Of a DNA stretch of 53,769 nt, positions 44,147-53,537 are shown piece after piece. Each line of letters starts with the position of its first letter. The first letter of the stretch is position 1. The translations under genes and the position numbers were made by a program. This DNA comes from Promethearchaeota archaeon (GTDB lineage: Archaea; Asgardarchaeota; Lokiarchaeia; Sigyniarchaeales; SOKP01): assembly GCA_029838195.1 (NCBI GenBank), contig JALGVJ010000025.1, positions 1 through 53,769 of the forward strand. The letters are read 5' to 3'. The notes under the pieces are model-generated. The model ran no database searches. It was not told the DNA's origin and saw nothing but the letters and a program-made list of their open reading frames with translations.

Positions 44147-44779
44147 TCATAAATTGTTAAAAAAGGCCACCACGAGGGCCGAAACTTCCTCTTCATGACC
44201 CCAATAAAAATGATCTGCTCCTTGGATGATGTGGTATTCTTTAGGATCGGAATAATCAGCAAAATGAGCATGAAATCGCTCCATTAAGGCAATCGGGTCA
44301 TTAGTACCTTGAATGAACAATTTTGGTTTTTCTGAATTAGAAAGTTTTTTATATTTTTTTCCCATGAAATCCCAAGGAAAAGAAATGGCCACGTATCCGA
44401 CAATAGCTTCAGAATAATTAACTGCAGAGCATCCTATTGCAGCCCCATACGAATACCCTATAATTCCCACCCGTGCTTTCTGCTTTTTTTTAACTAGAAA
44501 ATCAATGCATGCTTTTACATCACTTAATTCACCTCTTCCATTTGAGTGAGTTCCCGTGGATTTTCCCACCCCTCGAAAATTAAATCTTAAACAAGAAATG
44601 TTTTCTTCAACACATTTTTCAAATATCGCGCTTACCACGTTATTATGCATCGTACCCCCAAACTGAGGATGAGGATGCACGATCAAGGCTGTTGGTAATG
44701 AATTGGCATGAGAATCGAACCATTCTGCTTCTAATTTAATGGGATCATTGTCGATGAATAAACGTTCACGAATTACCAT
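44147..44779 (-). CDS. alpha/beta hydrolase, COG2945-like
   Basis: A 210-residue serine hydrolase. The oxyanion and nucleophile parts are intact: HPHPQFGGTMHNNVV, FNFRGVGKSTG and the elbow GYSYGA with serine; the acid is in QGTNDPI and the histidine in GADHFYWG. This layout is that of the short dienelactone-hydrolase-like family (COG2945), whose substrates are unknown carboxyl esters or thioesters. It is single, with its start facing nadC. Confidence 0.88.
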   Translation of the reverse strand: MVIRERLFIDNDPIKLEAEWFDSHANSLPTALIVHPHPQFGGTMHNNVVSAIFEKCVEENISCLRFNFRGVGKSTGTHSNGRGELSDVKACIDFLVKKKQKARVGIIGYSYGAAIGCSAVNYSEAIVGYVAISFPWDFMGKKYKKLSNSEKPKLFIQGTNDPIALMERFHAHFADYSDPKEYHIIQGADHFYWGHEEEVSALVVAFFNNL

Positions 44780-44837
44780 GATTTTATTTAAGGCATGGAT
44801 TTATTAAAAATAATATTAATGTGAATTACCAATCATC

Positions 44838-45689
44838 ATGTACAACACCATAATTATAAAAGAAAAGATCAAGCAATTTCTCATAGAAGATTGTAGTTAT
44901 AAGGATATTAGTTCTTTTATTTTACCGGAAAAGGGGCCTGTAAGAGCTAATATCATCGCTAAAAGTTCGGGATATATTTCTGGATTAGAAGAATTAAAAA
45001 TCCTTTATGACCTGTTAGGAGTCACGGTCAACCTCCATAAGAATGATGGTGATCCCATTAAGCCGGGGGAGATCATTGCGCTCTTGGAGGGAAACGTACA
45101 CGCCATCTTATTAGGAGAACGTGTTGCTCTTAATTTAGTGACCCACATGAGTGCCATTACTTCTACCACTAAAAAGTATGTGACTCTCGTGGAAAATGCG
45201 GGTAAAAAGATAAAGATTGCCTGTACCCGAAAAACTTTACCTGGTTTGAGAATTTTTGAAAAGAAAGCTGTAGAACTGGGAGGAGGGGACCCTCATCGGT
45301 TCTCCTTGGATGATATGATTTTATTAAAAGATACTCACTTAAAATACTATGAGGGAGATGTGAAACGCTTATTATTTGATACCATGAGGAAAGTTAGCTT
45401 CACGAAAAAAATAGAAATAGAAATTGAGAAAGCAGAGGATATACTCATGGCTGCTCGAAATGGAGCAAATATTATCATGCTCGATAACATGCCCCCTCGC
45501 GAAGTAAAAAAAGCAATTACATTATTAAATATAAAAGGATTGAGAAAAAACGTGTTAATTGAGATTTCTGGAGGCATAAATGAGGATAATTTTGAACAAT
45601 ACTTAGAAGCGGAACCGGACATCATTAGCATGGGACATTTAACTCAATTTCCTACGGTACATGTGGATTTATCCCTTCGATTCGCATGA
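44838..45689 (+). CDS. nadC: nicotinate-nucleotide pyrophosphorylase (quinolinate phosphoribosyltransferase)
   Basis: Converts quinolinate and PRPP to nicotinate mononucleotide in NAD synthesis. The 283-residue protein has the type II PRTase features: the substrate-binding TRKTLPGLRIFEKKAVELGG, then DDMILLKDTHL, NIIMLDNM and ISGGIN. Length is normal. It is a single gene; nadA and nadB do not occur in the window. ModD-type homologs look similar, but the HRFSLDDMILLKDTH segment fits NadC. Confidence 0.93.
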   Translation: MYNTIIIKEKIKQFLIEDCSYKDISSFILPEKGPVRANIIAKSSGYISGLEELKILYDLLGVTVNLHKNDGDPIKPGEIIALLEGNVHAILLGERVALNLVTHMSAITSTTKKYVTLVENAGKKIKIACTRKTLPGLRIFEKKAVELGGGDPHRFSLDDMILLKDTHLKYYEGDVKRLLFDTMRKVSFTKKIEIEIEKAEDILMAARNGANIIMLDNMPPREVKKAITLLNIKGLRKNVLIEISGGINEDNFEQYLEAEPDIISMGHLTQFPTVHVDLSLRFA

Positions 45690-45701
45690 GCATGACTCTA
45701 C

Positions 45702-46094
45702 TCAATCAATAATGATTTCATGCATGGAACTTATCATTTCTTTTAGACTTTTTATTTCCTGATAAAAATCCTTGATGATACCTGCTTCTCCCACGGTTAA
45801 GATTAATTCGATCTTTCTATCCGCAATTCTCCAATCCGTCGTCGTTTTTATCACGTGCCTGTATTTCAGGAATAATTCCGCGATCATATTGATAAGCGAT
45901 TCTCTAAATGGATATACCAAATGAATTGCCATGATCTTGTATCCTTTTAAATTATCTAGGTTCTCATGAGTTTCAATAAAATTAGCAATTGCATCTCGTA
46001 GCGCATCACTTTTTGAGCTAAATCCCATGGATGTCCTGACTTTTTCAAACCGTTCTAATAAGTCCTCTGTAATTTGTAAAGATATTATGGGCAT
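45702..46094 (-). CDS. NikR-like ribbon-helix-helix transcriptional regulator
   Basis: A 130-residue protein with an N-terminal ribbon-helix-helix (MPIISLQITEDLLERFEKVR, then GFSSKSDALRDAIANF) and a C-terminal ACT-like ligand domain (YKIMAIHLVY and IELILTVGEAG). This is the NikR layout. The classical nickel site needs a cysteine and three histidines, but the protein has no cysteine, so its effector is probably not nickel. It is convergent with nadC, 12 bases away. Target genes are unknown. Confidence 0.85.
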   Translation of the reverse strand: MPIISLQITEDLLERFEKVRTSMGFSSKSDALRDAIANFIETHENLDNLKGYKIMAIHLVYPFRESLINMIAELFLKYRHVIKTTTDWRIADRKIELILTVGEAGIIKDFYQEIKSLKEMISSMHEIIID

Positions 46095-46163
46095 GATTAT
46101 ATGTCATAAGAAAGGGTAATAAAAAATATTTGTTTTCCTGAAAATTTCAACTTGTACCTTAGT

Positions 46164-46853
46164 TTAAATGGGTAAATTTTTCAGCATTTTCTTTGGACAA
46201 TTTGCAAAAAGTTGCTTGAACATGACATAAAATTTACTCAAGCCTTCCTTGAGTTCGATGGGTTCCCCAATTTGAAGTGCGCCCCAATAGATTTTCGAGA
46301 ATTTTTCTACTAATTCAGCATTTTTTAATGCATTGGAAGGAGATTTTCCGCAAGCAATGGCACCATGATTTGCCAATAAAGCACCGTTTTTATATCCTAG
46401 CGCCTTCAACGCCACCTCCCCTAAATCTTCTGTATGTGCCTCTCCATAAGAAGAGACATCTATTTCCCCTCCCATATAAATGATTTGTTCTTCCATTATT
46501 ATAGGAATGCTTTTTCGGAGAACTGAGAGAATGGTAGCATAGGTGGAATGGGTGTGAATCACGCATTGGACTTTAGGACGAGCCTTGTATACGGCTAAGT
46601 GAAGTTTAACTTCCGTGGAGGGAAGCTTTCCTGAACTAAGGGGTGTTCCGTCAAATGCCATGTGTACAACTTGATCTTTTGTCAAAGTTTCATAGATATT
46701 TCCAGATGGCGTGATTAACATCTCTTCTTTTCTGGGAACTCTCACGCTCACGTTGCCTTCATTATTCTGATTTAACCCTCTCTCATAGACTTTTTTAGCA
46801 GTTTCCACTACATCCATTCTTAATTTATCTAAAAGTTCATCTACTTCAGACAT
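46164..46853 (-). CDS. class II aldolase/adducin family protein (fuculose-phosphate aldolase-like)
   Basis: A 229-residue zinc-dependent aldolase-fold enzyme. Zinc histidines are in CVIHTHSTYAT and in LLANHGAIACG, and the catalytic glutamate is in STEVKLHLAVY. N-terminal NEGNVSVRV and ITPSGNIYE bind the phosphate end of the substrate. Length matches L-fuculose-1-phosphate aldolase; in archaea this family also includes enzymes for other phosphorylated sugars and 5-deoxyribose phosphates. No sugar-pathway partner lies nearby. Confidence 0.88.
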   Translation of the reverse strand: MSEVDELLDKLRMDVVETAKKVYERGLNQNNEGNVSVRVPRKEEMLITPSGNIYETLTKDQVVHMAFDGTPLSSGKLPSTEVKLHLAVYKARPKVQCVIHTHSTYATILSVLRKSIPIIMEEQIIYMGGEIDVSSYGEAHTEDLGEVALKALGYKNGALLANHGAIACGKSPSNALKNAELVEKFSKIYWGALQIGEPIELKEGLSKFYVMFKQLFANCPKKMLKNLPI

Positions 46854-47048
46854 GAGTTATTAAATGTATAATTTGTTAAAAATATTCATGAAGGCTTATT
46901 TTTCTAGTTTTTTTAAAAAGAACATGAAAAAATCATAAATCATTAATAGTCTTTTGTTTAAAAATAAATGAAATTTTTTTTTTACTTGGTAATAATGGAC
47001 TTTATAATCTTCTTGGAAATATAAGTTATATAATGTTTCTTTCCAATT

Positions 47049-48137
47049 ATGGGTCGCATGATCTTTCATTGTGATTTGGATTGTTTTTTTGCTTCCGTTG
47101 AAATTAGAGATAATCCTGAGTATAAAAATAAGCCTGTTATCATAGGAGCAGATCCTAAAGGTGGAAAAGGAAGGGGCGTGGTTAGCACGTGTTCTTATGA
47201 AGCTCGAGAGTTTGGATTGCATTCTGGAATGCCCATTTCTCAAGCCTATAAGCAATGTCCTCACGGAATTTATTTGAGACCTTCCTTTAAAAAATATAAA
47301 CAAGCTTCGAAAGAAGTCATGACCATTTTAAAATCCTTTACTCCTCATTATCAACAAGCTGGTCTTGATGAGGCGTATTTAGACGTTTCAGAAACGTGTG
47401 ACTCTCCATCAAGAGCAATTATATTAGCAGAACAAATCCAAAAAGAAGTTTTTAATAAAGTCGGCATTACGGTGTCCATCGGATGTGCCGAAACAAAATC
47501 TTTGGCAAAAATTGCCAGCGATTTAAATAAACCCAATGGCATTACCATGCTCATGTTGGACGAGGTTCAAACCATTTTAAAAGACTTGGATATCACTAAA
47601 ATTCCCGGAATAGGAAAAAAATCAAAAAAATATTATCATGAAAAGGGAATAAAAACAATCGGAGATTTAATTAAATTAACCAAGGAACAAGCGATTCATT
47701 TACTCGGGAAAAGAGGGTTATGGGCATGGAACGTGGTACATGGAATCGATAATAGAGAAATAGAAACGTTTCCTCATTTCAGAAAATCCATGAGTAAAGA
47801 ACGAACCTTTCATGAAGATACTAACGATTTTGGTAAAATATTATCCACGCTAGAGAAAATTGCTGATAAATTAAATAAACATGCGAGAAAAAACGATCTA
47901 TTTTTTCGAACTATTACTTTAAAAATCCGTTTTTCAGATTTTAAAACGTTCGTGCGTTCTAAAACCTATAGATACCCCATTCAAGGAAGTCACCTGATCT
48001 TAAAAACGATTTTAGAATTATACGATGAGTTTTCAAACCGGAAAAAAAAAGTTCGATTAATCGGAATTAAACTCTCAAATTTTTTACCAAGAGCCTCGAA
48101 GAAGCAGACAACTCTCATGCAATACATGATTTCCTGA
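47049..48137 (+). CDS. dinB: DNA polymerase IV (Y-family, DinB/Dpo4-like)
   Basis: Translesion polymerase. The 362-residue protein has the Y-family motifs HCDLDCFFASVE, the fingers VSTCSYEAREFGLHSGMP, the second carboxylate pair AGLDEAYLDVS, the helix-hairpin-helix thumb (IPGIGKKSKKYYHEKGI) and the little-finger domain. The C-terminus QTTLMQYM resembles a PCNA-interacting peptide. All catalytic acids are present. It is a single gene, convergent with the phosphatase at 48144, six bases away. Confidence 0.96.
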   Translation: MGRMIFHCDLDCFFASVEIRDNPEYKNKPVIIGADPKGGKGRGVVSTCSYEAREFGLHSGMPISQAYKQCPHGIYLRPSFKKYKQASKEVMTILKSFTPHYQQAGLDEAYLDVSETCDSPSRAIILAEQIQKEVFNKVGITVSIGCAETKSLAKIASDLNKPNGITMLMLDEVQTILKDLDITKIPGIGKKSKKYYHEKGIKTIGDLIKLTKEQAIHLLGKRGLWAWNVVHGIDNREIETFPHFRKSMSKERTFHEDTNDFGKILSTLEKIADKLNKHARKNDLFFRTITLKIRFSDFKTFVRSKTYRYPIQGSHLILKTILELYDEFSNRKKKVRLIGIKLSNFLPRASKKQTTLMQYMIS

Positions 48138-48143
48138 AAAATT

Positions 48144-49067
48144 TTAATTTCTTCGGTTCTCATAAATTAATTTTATTATTTTTTCATGTAAAATACCATT
48201 ACTTGCCACGATGCCCGGACTGCTAAAAATTAATTTTTTATCCTTAAATTTTAAAGGGACACCATTCAAATCTGAAACTTCGCCTCCTGCTTCTTTCACT
48301 AAAATTTCCCCGGGCACAAAATCCCAAGAAAAAGATAAGTTAGGGTCTAAGTGTTTGATATAAAAATCTGCTATTCCTCTTGCAATCTTGCAAAATTTTG
48401 CCATGCTATCCATGGGAAGGACTTGAGAAACTTTTGCCTTAACTGCTAATTCTTTTACCCAATCTTTGTTATAATGTAAGGATTGACACATTATAGTGCT
48501 CTTTAATTCGCTCGTATTGCTGACGGATATCGGCCGGAATGTTGAATCTTGAATAGAAACTCTTGCTCCGTTTCCTTTCTCTGCTATATAAATAGTGGTG
48601 CTCATCTCATCATGCAACGGTACAGCAATGATTCCTAGTTCCGTGGTCCCTGCAACTCTAAACCCAATTCCAATCGCATACCAAGAATTTTCTAAGTATC
48701 CCAACGTTCCGTCAATCGGATCAATAGTCCATGTTCGCGATGAGTCTTGCACTTTCTTGTCATCGTAATTCTGAAAATTTAAATAACGTGTAATTCCCAA
48801 TTCATTAAAACACTTTTCAATGGGAAATTGTAACCGCCTATCTCTTATCTCCGCTACCGATTCCTCAGCAATTAATCGATCTCCCGGAAATCTTTCTTTA
48901 ATAGAAGAGGTAATAAATATCTGAGAGGCGTAATCCGCTAATGTGACTGGTGTCTGATCTTTCTTTGTATAGGACACGATCTCTTTTTTCCTAAACCACT
49001 CCGTAATTTCAGATGCTTTTTTTACCAGTTCGATTGCAAATTTTAATTCTTCTTGATAAGCTCCCAC
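48144..49067 (-). CDS. inositol-monophosphatase superfamily; PAP-phosphatase (HAL2/CysQ)-like
   Basis: A 307-residue lithium-sensitive-type phosphatase. Metal-binding motifs are TPVTLADYASQ, RLIAEESV, WTIDPIDGTLGY and the terminal SWDFVPGEILVKEAGG. The DPIDGT motif plus ADYASQIF and length are closest to HAL2 3'(2'),5'-bisphosphate nucleotidase, which removes PAP left by sulfate activation or sulfotransfer. A fructose-bisphosphatase/IMPase activity is possible. It is separated from the M28 peptidase by 35 bases on the same strand, so one operon is likely. Confidence 0.86.
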   Translation of the reverse strand: MGAYQEELKFAIELVKKASEITEWFRKKEIVSYTKKDQTPVTLADYASQIFITSSIKERFPGDRLIAEESVAEIRDRRLQFPIEKCFNELGITRYLNFQNYDDKKVQDSSRTWTIDPIDGTLGYLENSWYAIGIGFRVAGTTELGIIAVPLHDEMSTTIYIAEKGNGARVSIQDSTFRPISVSNTSELKSTIMCQSLHYNKDWVKELAVKAKVSQVLPMDSMAKFCKIARGIADFYIKHLDPNLSFSWDFVPGEILVKEAGGEVSDLNGVPLKFKDKKLIFSSPGIVASNGILHEKIIKLIYENRRN

Positions 49068-49102
49068 GATAATCCTTCATGTGTTTTTTCTTATTCTCAT
49101 GG

Positions 49103-50407
49103 TTATTTTTTACTTTCAATAGCCAAATATCCCAAACAGAGTTTTAATACGTTTTCTAAAGCACCATCTTCGATCTTATCGGGAGTATCTGTGGATTGAT
49201 GATAAAAATTTACCATGTCAGATACTCTCATGCTCATGATAGTGCTCGCTTTAATCCCTGCTTTAGAAAACGCTGTAGCATCCGTTCCACCGCTCATTTG
49301 ACCATAAATCTTTTCCAAAAATGTTTCAGCGCCCCCCATTCCTGCTGTACTTACCTTTACACCTATTAATTTCGAAGCTTCCATTAACTTTTGAACTACA
49401 ACCTCACTATGAATTGTCCGAGTCGTTGGTTCTTCTTTAAGTACATTAATATCATCTTTACTGGCAATGGCATCCATGTTGACGACTTCGGTGTCTAGTT
49501 TTTTTAGTTCTTCATGATGTTTTTCTACATAGCGAAATGCCCCTCTTAGAAAGGCTTCTTCGCATCCGAAGGAGATCAAGCGTATCTCAGTGTTATCTGG
49601 AATGAGTTCTTTATTTCTTTTTAACATCTTCCCAATGGCTAATACAATGGCTACGGCACTAAGATTATCCACGGCGCCCGGCACCTTATTCGCTAATTCC
49701 CCCGGAGATACAAAAAATAATAATAATATCATGGGGATCCCTCCAATAATCAAAAACCAGATCGCAATGATGAAAAAAATTGCCGGCATTTCCGTACTCC
49801 CTAATATCATGAAAATAATGGTTGCAATTAGAAAAATTGCGCTATAGAGGGACCAAGCAATGAAGATGATAATACCTAAGAAAACTATAATGATATAACC
49901 TACCTTGAAATATTTTAATAGATTAAACTGCAAGGCACTATCATGATGACCCGAGAAGATAATGAGTTTTTTAATATCTCCTTTCCCCCGAAGCGTGCCA
50001 ATAACGTTTTGGGATTCTTTTTTTCTGAAGAGAACATCTATGAATTCTTCATAGTTAAAAAACTCTTTCCACATTATCAGAATTCCAATGAAAACAAGGA
50101 TAAAAGTCAATATAGGTAAGATCACTTTCCACGTCAGACTCAACGTTTCACGGGTTAAGAAAAAGCACGTGAATGATAAAGCCATCAAAATAACCGCAAT
50201 TTTAATCCAACCAAGGGCAGCTCGAGGATGACACGTGAAGGGCTCAATCTCTACTTGTTCGCACGTTTTTTCTAATTCACTTTTAATAATTTCTGCGGAT
50301 TTTGCTTCTTGTGGGCTACAGGGCATTCTAGGGCCGCACTCATCAATTATTTTTTCGATAATATCGTGCATGTATTTTGAATCTTCTTCCAAAATTTCTA
50401 CACTCAT
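49103..50407 (-). CDS. membrane-embedded M28 family aminopeptidase
   Basis: A 434-residue peptidase with four to five hydrophobic helices inserted between two parts of the catalytic domain. Metal ligands are visible: SGHHDSAL (His/Asp), GAVDNLSAVA (bridging Asp), SFGCEEAFLRG (catalytic and ligand Glu pair), DAIASKDD and the last HQSTDT histidine. The hydrophobic block (about 72-120 and 170-240) would put the active site at the membrane. Members cut N-terminal residues from peptides. GTG/ATG ambiguity is not an issue: ATG at 50407 begins MSVEIL. Confidence 0.88.
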   Translation of the reverse strand: MSVEILEEDSKYMHDIIEKIIDECGPRMPCSPQEAKSAEIIKSELEKTCEQVEIEPFTCHPRAALGWIKIAVILMALSFTCFFLTRETLSLTWKVILPILTFILVFIGILIMWKEFFNYEEFIDVLFRKKESQNVIGTLRGKGDIKKLIIFSGHHDSALQFNLLKYFKVGYIIIVFLGIIIFIAWSLYSAIFLIATIIFMILGSTEMPAIFFIIAIWFLIIGGIPMILLLFFVSPGELANKVPGAVDNLSAVAIVLAIGKMLKRNKELIPDNTEIRLISFGCEEAFLRGAFRYVEKHHEELKKLDTEVVNMDAIASKDDINVLKEEPTTRTIHSEVVVQKLMEASKLIGVKVSTAGMGGAETFLEKIYGQMSGGTDATAFSKAGIKASTIMSMRVSDMVNFYHQSTDTPDKIEDGALENVLKLCLGYLAIESKK

Positions 50408-50798
50408 GAATATAACCTTAATAAATAGTCAATTTTTATTAATATAGTAAATGATATATTGGGTAATAAACGTTTATTTTTCAATACTTGGCTATAACGT
50501 TTTCATTTTTTACAAAGATTTTTAATCTTGATTATTTTCATGTCTTTAAATTTTAATTAAAAAGAAAGGGTATTAATGAACGTCGAATTTTTAAGGATGA
50601 TCTAGTTTTAGTTAGGGGAAAAACTTTCTTTTTTCCTTAAAATTTTCAAGAAGCAAGGGGAAAATAATCTCAGCATTCATGCGATAAATCATCAAATATT
50701 AATTAAAAATAAAATATTTAATTAAATAGTCACCAAATAAGAATAAGTTATAAAATAAGAAGTAAAATCAAAGATTTATGTAGACCAGAGGAAAAGAG
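50408..50798. other. intergenic region between the peptidase and the flavoprotein operon
   Basis: About 390 bases of AT-rich DNA containing the divergent promoters of both genes. AGTTATAAAAT (50747-50757) precedes the flavoprotein ATG by about 45 bases. I see no gene, repeat or RNA in the rest. Confidence 0.5.
50747..50757 (+). promoter_or_regulatory. TATA-like element for the flavoprotein operon
   Basis: AGTTATAAAAT with a transcription start expected about 20-25 bases later, leaving a leader that includes AGAGGAAAAGAG as a ribosome-binding site just before the ATG at 50799. Confidence 0.4.
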
Positions 50799-52280
50799 AT
50801 GAAGTTAACGAATTTTGAAATTATTTATAATGAAGATCGGGTGAACATACCGGATAAGAATAGAATTAGAGAAAGCTTGGTTAAGATATTGGGACAGGCC
50901 AACGTATCAACTCGCGAGATCGATTTGTTAGCATATTCCAAGGATGCTTCACTCATCGGTAACAATTGGACGATCAAGGGCAAGATTGGAGGCTTACCGG
51001 ATTTTATCACGTGGCCGGAAACAGTGAACCAAATAAGCGAGATCCTAAAACTGGCAAATGGGGAAAAAATTCCGGTAATCCCTTATGGAGAAGGGTCGGG
51101 CGTGGTGGGCGGCGCTATCCCCGTGCGGGGAGGGATCATCATTGACATGAAGAAATTCAATAAAGTTCTTGAAATCAATGATAAAGATTTGACCGTTACG
51201 GTCGAAACCGGAATGAATGGAATGAATTTAGAACGCTATTTAAATGCAAAAGGTTATACTTGTGGACACATACCCCAATCGATTTATACCTCCTCCGTGG
51301 GAGGGTGGATCGCTCATAGAGCTGCCGGGCAATTCTCCACGAAATATGGTAAGATTGAAGATATCGTAATTGGAATGGAAGTTGTTTTACCTCAAGGGGA
51401 TATCATAGAATTTAAACCAATTGTTCGCTCTGCGGTCGGGCCCCAATTAAATAAGTTGTTTTTGGGTAATGAAGGATCTTTAGGAATAGTTACAAAAGCA
51501 ACATTACGGATTTGGCCTTTTCCGGAAAAACGAGCTTTAATATCCTATGCTTTCCCTACCTTTGAGGATTCAATAGAAGCAATTCGGGAGATTCTGAGAG
51601 AGCAAGTTTATCCCGCCGTGATTCGAATTTATGATGCAGATGAAACGACAAGGCATTTTGAAATGGTAGAAAAAGCGAAAGATAAAGTGATGGTCGTTTT
51701 TGTATGCGAGGGAAATGCAAGGTTAGTGAATCTTGAAGAAGAGATAACCCGGGAAAAATGTGAAAAACATGCCGGAATAGATTGCGGAGAACATCCCGTT
51801 GAACATTGGTTTGAAACCCGATTCCGAGTCACGGAAACCAGTACGGTTCCACCAAATAAAATGATCGCCGATACCATTGAAGTGGCGGTGTCTTGGACCA
51901 ATGTTTCAAAATTATATCATGCTGTCGTGGAAGCCGTTCAAAACATAGATGGAATATTTTTAATAACTGCACACGTGTCTCATTTTTATCCGAATGGAGT
52001 GGGCATCTATTTTTCGTTTGCGGGAGTAGAAATGCAAGATAACACGGATTTTGACCTCTATAAAGAAACATGGCGAGTTACCATAAAAACGGTATTAGAC
52101 TCAGGAGGGTCGATTGCCCATCATCATGGCATTGGAATAAATAGATCAGAATGGATGGATGAGGAATGGGGAAAAAGCATGAATATAATGCGAGCGTTTA
52201 AAAAAATTGTGGACCCGAATAATATATTAAATCCGGGAAAAGTATATGAAAGCATTTGGACGAAAGGAGGTGAAAAATAA
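50799..52280 (+). CDS. FAD-linked oxidase of the GlcD/Dld/AGPS group
   Basis: A 493-residue flavoprotein of the vanillyl-alcohol-oxidase superfamily. The FAD-binding part has VIPYGEGSGVVGGA, and the substrate part includes GNEGSLGIVTKATLR and the C-terminal IAHHHGIGINRSEWM. Most glycolate or D-lactate enzymes have GEHGIG at that position, whereas the HHHGIG form is typical of alkyl-dihydroxyacetonephosphate synthases. The partner Fe-S gene begins directly after its stop. The pair probably oxidises a hydroxy acid or a glycerol-derived lipid precursor and hands electrons to the Fe-S partner; the substrate is open. Confidence 0.85.
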   Translation: MKLTNFEIIYNEDRVNIPDKNRIRESLVKILGQANVSTREIDLLAYSKDASLIGNNWTIKGKIGGLPDFITWPETVNQISEILKLANGEKIPVIPYGEGSGVVGGAIPVRGGIIIDMKKFNKVLEINDKDLTVTVETGMNGMNLERYLNAKGYTCGHIPQSIYTSSVGGWIAHRAAGQFSTKYGKIEDIVIGMEVVLPQGDIIEFKPIVRSAVGPQLNKLFLGNEGSLGIVTKATLRIWPFPEKRALISYAFPTFEDSIEAIREILREQVYPAVIRIYDADETTRHFEMVEKAKDKVMVVFVCEGNARLVNLEEEITREKCEKHAGIDCGEHPVEHWFETRFRVTETSTVPPNKMIADTIEVAVSWTNVSKLYHAVVEAVQNIDGIFLITAHVSHFYPNGVGIYFSFAGVEMQDNTDFDLYKETWRVTIKTVLDSGGSIAHHHGIGINRSEWMDEEWGKSMNIMRAFKKIVDPNNILNPGKVYESIWTKGGEK

Positions 52281-53537
52281 ATGGAAATCTTAGAAAAATA
52301 TAAATGGATGCTCCCTCTTCTCAATAAATTACCTAAGGTAAAACGAATTCTGTTTAAAAATTTGAGAAATGTGAAAAAAAACTTTTATCCTGAAGGAGAA
52401 TACAAAGCCGATGTTAAAAATCTTATTAATTGCATGTTATGTCCCAACATGTGTCGATTTGATTGCGGTTCCCTTCAAGCAGCCCAAAAAGAATCCATGA
52501 GTCCCGCTTATAAAGCACGTATCGGCTATTATCTTACTATGGGAAAACTCGATTATAGTGATCCGGACTTCGTGGATTTGATGTATAAATGCACGAATGA
52601 AGAAAATTGCAAGATTTGGTGTCCATTCGATTTTTCCGTGGTTTCACTATTAGAAACTGTGCGAGAAGATATCAATGATAAAGGATATATGCCTGACTAT
52701 TGTAAGCAACAAGTAGCTAACTTGGAAAAAACAAAAACCATCGAAGATCATGAGATCTTTAAAACTTATAAAGAAAAGGGAATCGAAAACATAGAAAGCG
52801 ATGGAGATGTGGATGTTTTTTATTACGTGGGATGCGAAATGATGAAATTTCCTGAAGTCGTGAAAGCTAATATTGAAATCTTGAAAAAAGCAGGAGTTAA
52901 ATTTGCCTTGAATTTAAATGAAAGAGTTTGCTGTGGAGCACCCGCCTTTAATATAAGGGCTTTAGAGGTCGCTCGTAATTTAGCAAATAAGAATAAAGAA
53001 TTATTTCTAAATACGGGAACAAAACTCGTGATATCTGATTGCCCGGGCTGTGTTGTCACTCTCTCAAAGCGTTATCAGCAATTAGATATTAAGTTGGATC
53101 TTAAAATCGTTCACATTACGCAATATTTCAACCAATTAATCACGGAGGGAAAATTGACCTTTAAAAAGCCGGTATCTAATGAAATGCAAAAGATTACCAT
53201 CCACGATCCTTGCCTCCTCGCAAGAAATCTAAAAGATACAAGATCCATCCGTGAAATTTTGGGAAAAATGGAAGGAATTGAGGTAATTGAACCCATTTAT
53301 AATAAAGAACATGTTCATTGCTGTGGATGGAGCGGAACATTGCATTTAGCTGACAAAAATCTGGCGATAAAAGAAGCGACGAATAGAATTCAAGAGTTAA
53401 AAGAAACGGAAGCAAGCATGATCGTGACCACCTGTCCCTTGTGCGAATTAGGCTTGGCTTACGGATTGTCTGAAAAAGATAAACAAGAAATTAAAATTTT
53501 GGATCTCAGCACATTGATTTATGATACTTTATACTAA
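52281..53537 (+). CDS. CCG-domain iron-sulfur protein (GlcF/HdrD-like)
   Basis: A 418-residue electron-transfer partner. The N-terminal region has cysteine clusters CMLCPNMCRFDC and CTNEENCKIWCP, and the C-terminal part two CCG-type cysteine domains (ERVCCGAPAF with CPGCVVTL, then HDPCLLARN, HVHCCGWSG and CPLCELG). This is the GlcF/HdrB-HdrD layout that binds non-cubane or cubane clusters. AAAGGAGGTGA sits in the end of the preceding gene, and the stop and start are adjacent (TAA ATG), so translation is coupled. No other operon genes follow before the window ends. Confidence 0.9.
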   Translation: MEILEKYKWMLPLLNKLPKVKRILFKNLRNVKKNFYPEGEYKADVKNLINCMLCPNMCRFDCGSLQAAQKESMSPAYKARIGYYLTMGKLDYSDPDFVDLMYKCTNEENCKIWCPFDFSVVSLLETVREDINDKGYMPDYCKQQVANLEKTKTIEDHEIFKTYKEKGIENIESDGDVDVFYYVGCEMMKFPEVVKANIEILKKAGVKFALNLNERVCCGAPAFNIRALEVARNLANKNKELFLNTGTKLVISDCPGCVVTLSKRYQQLDIKLDLKIVHITQYFNQLITEGKLTFKKPVSNEMQKITIHDPCLLARNLKDTRSIREILGKMEGIEVIEPIYNKEHVHCCGWSGTLHLADKNLAIKEATNRIQELKETEASMIVTTCPLCELGLAYGLSEKDKQEIKILDLSTLIYDTLY

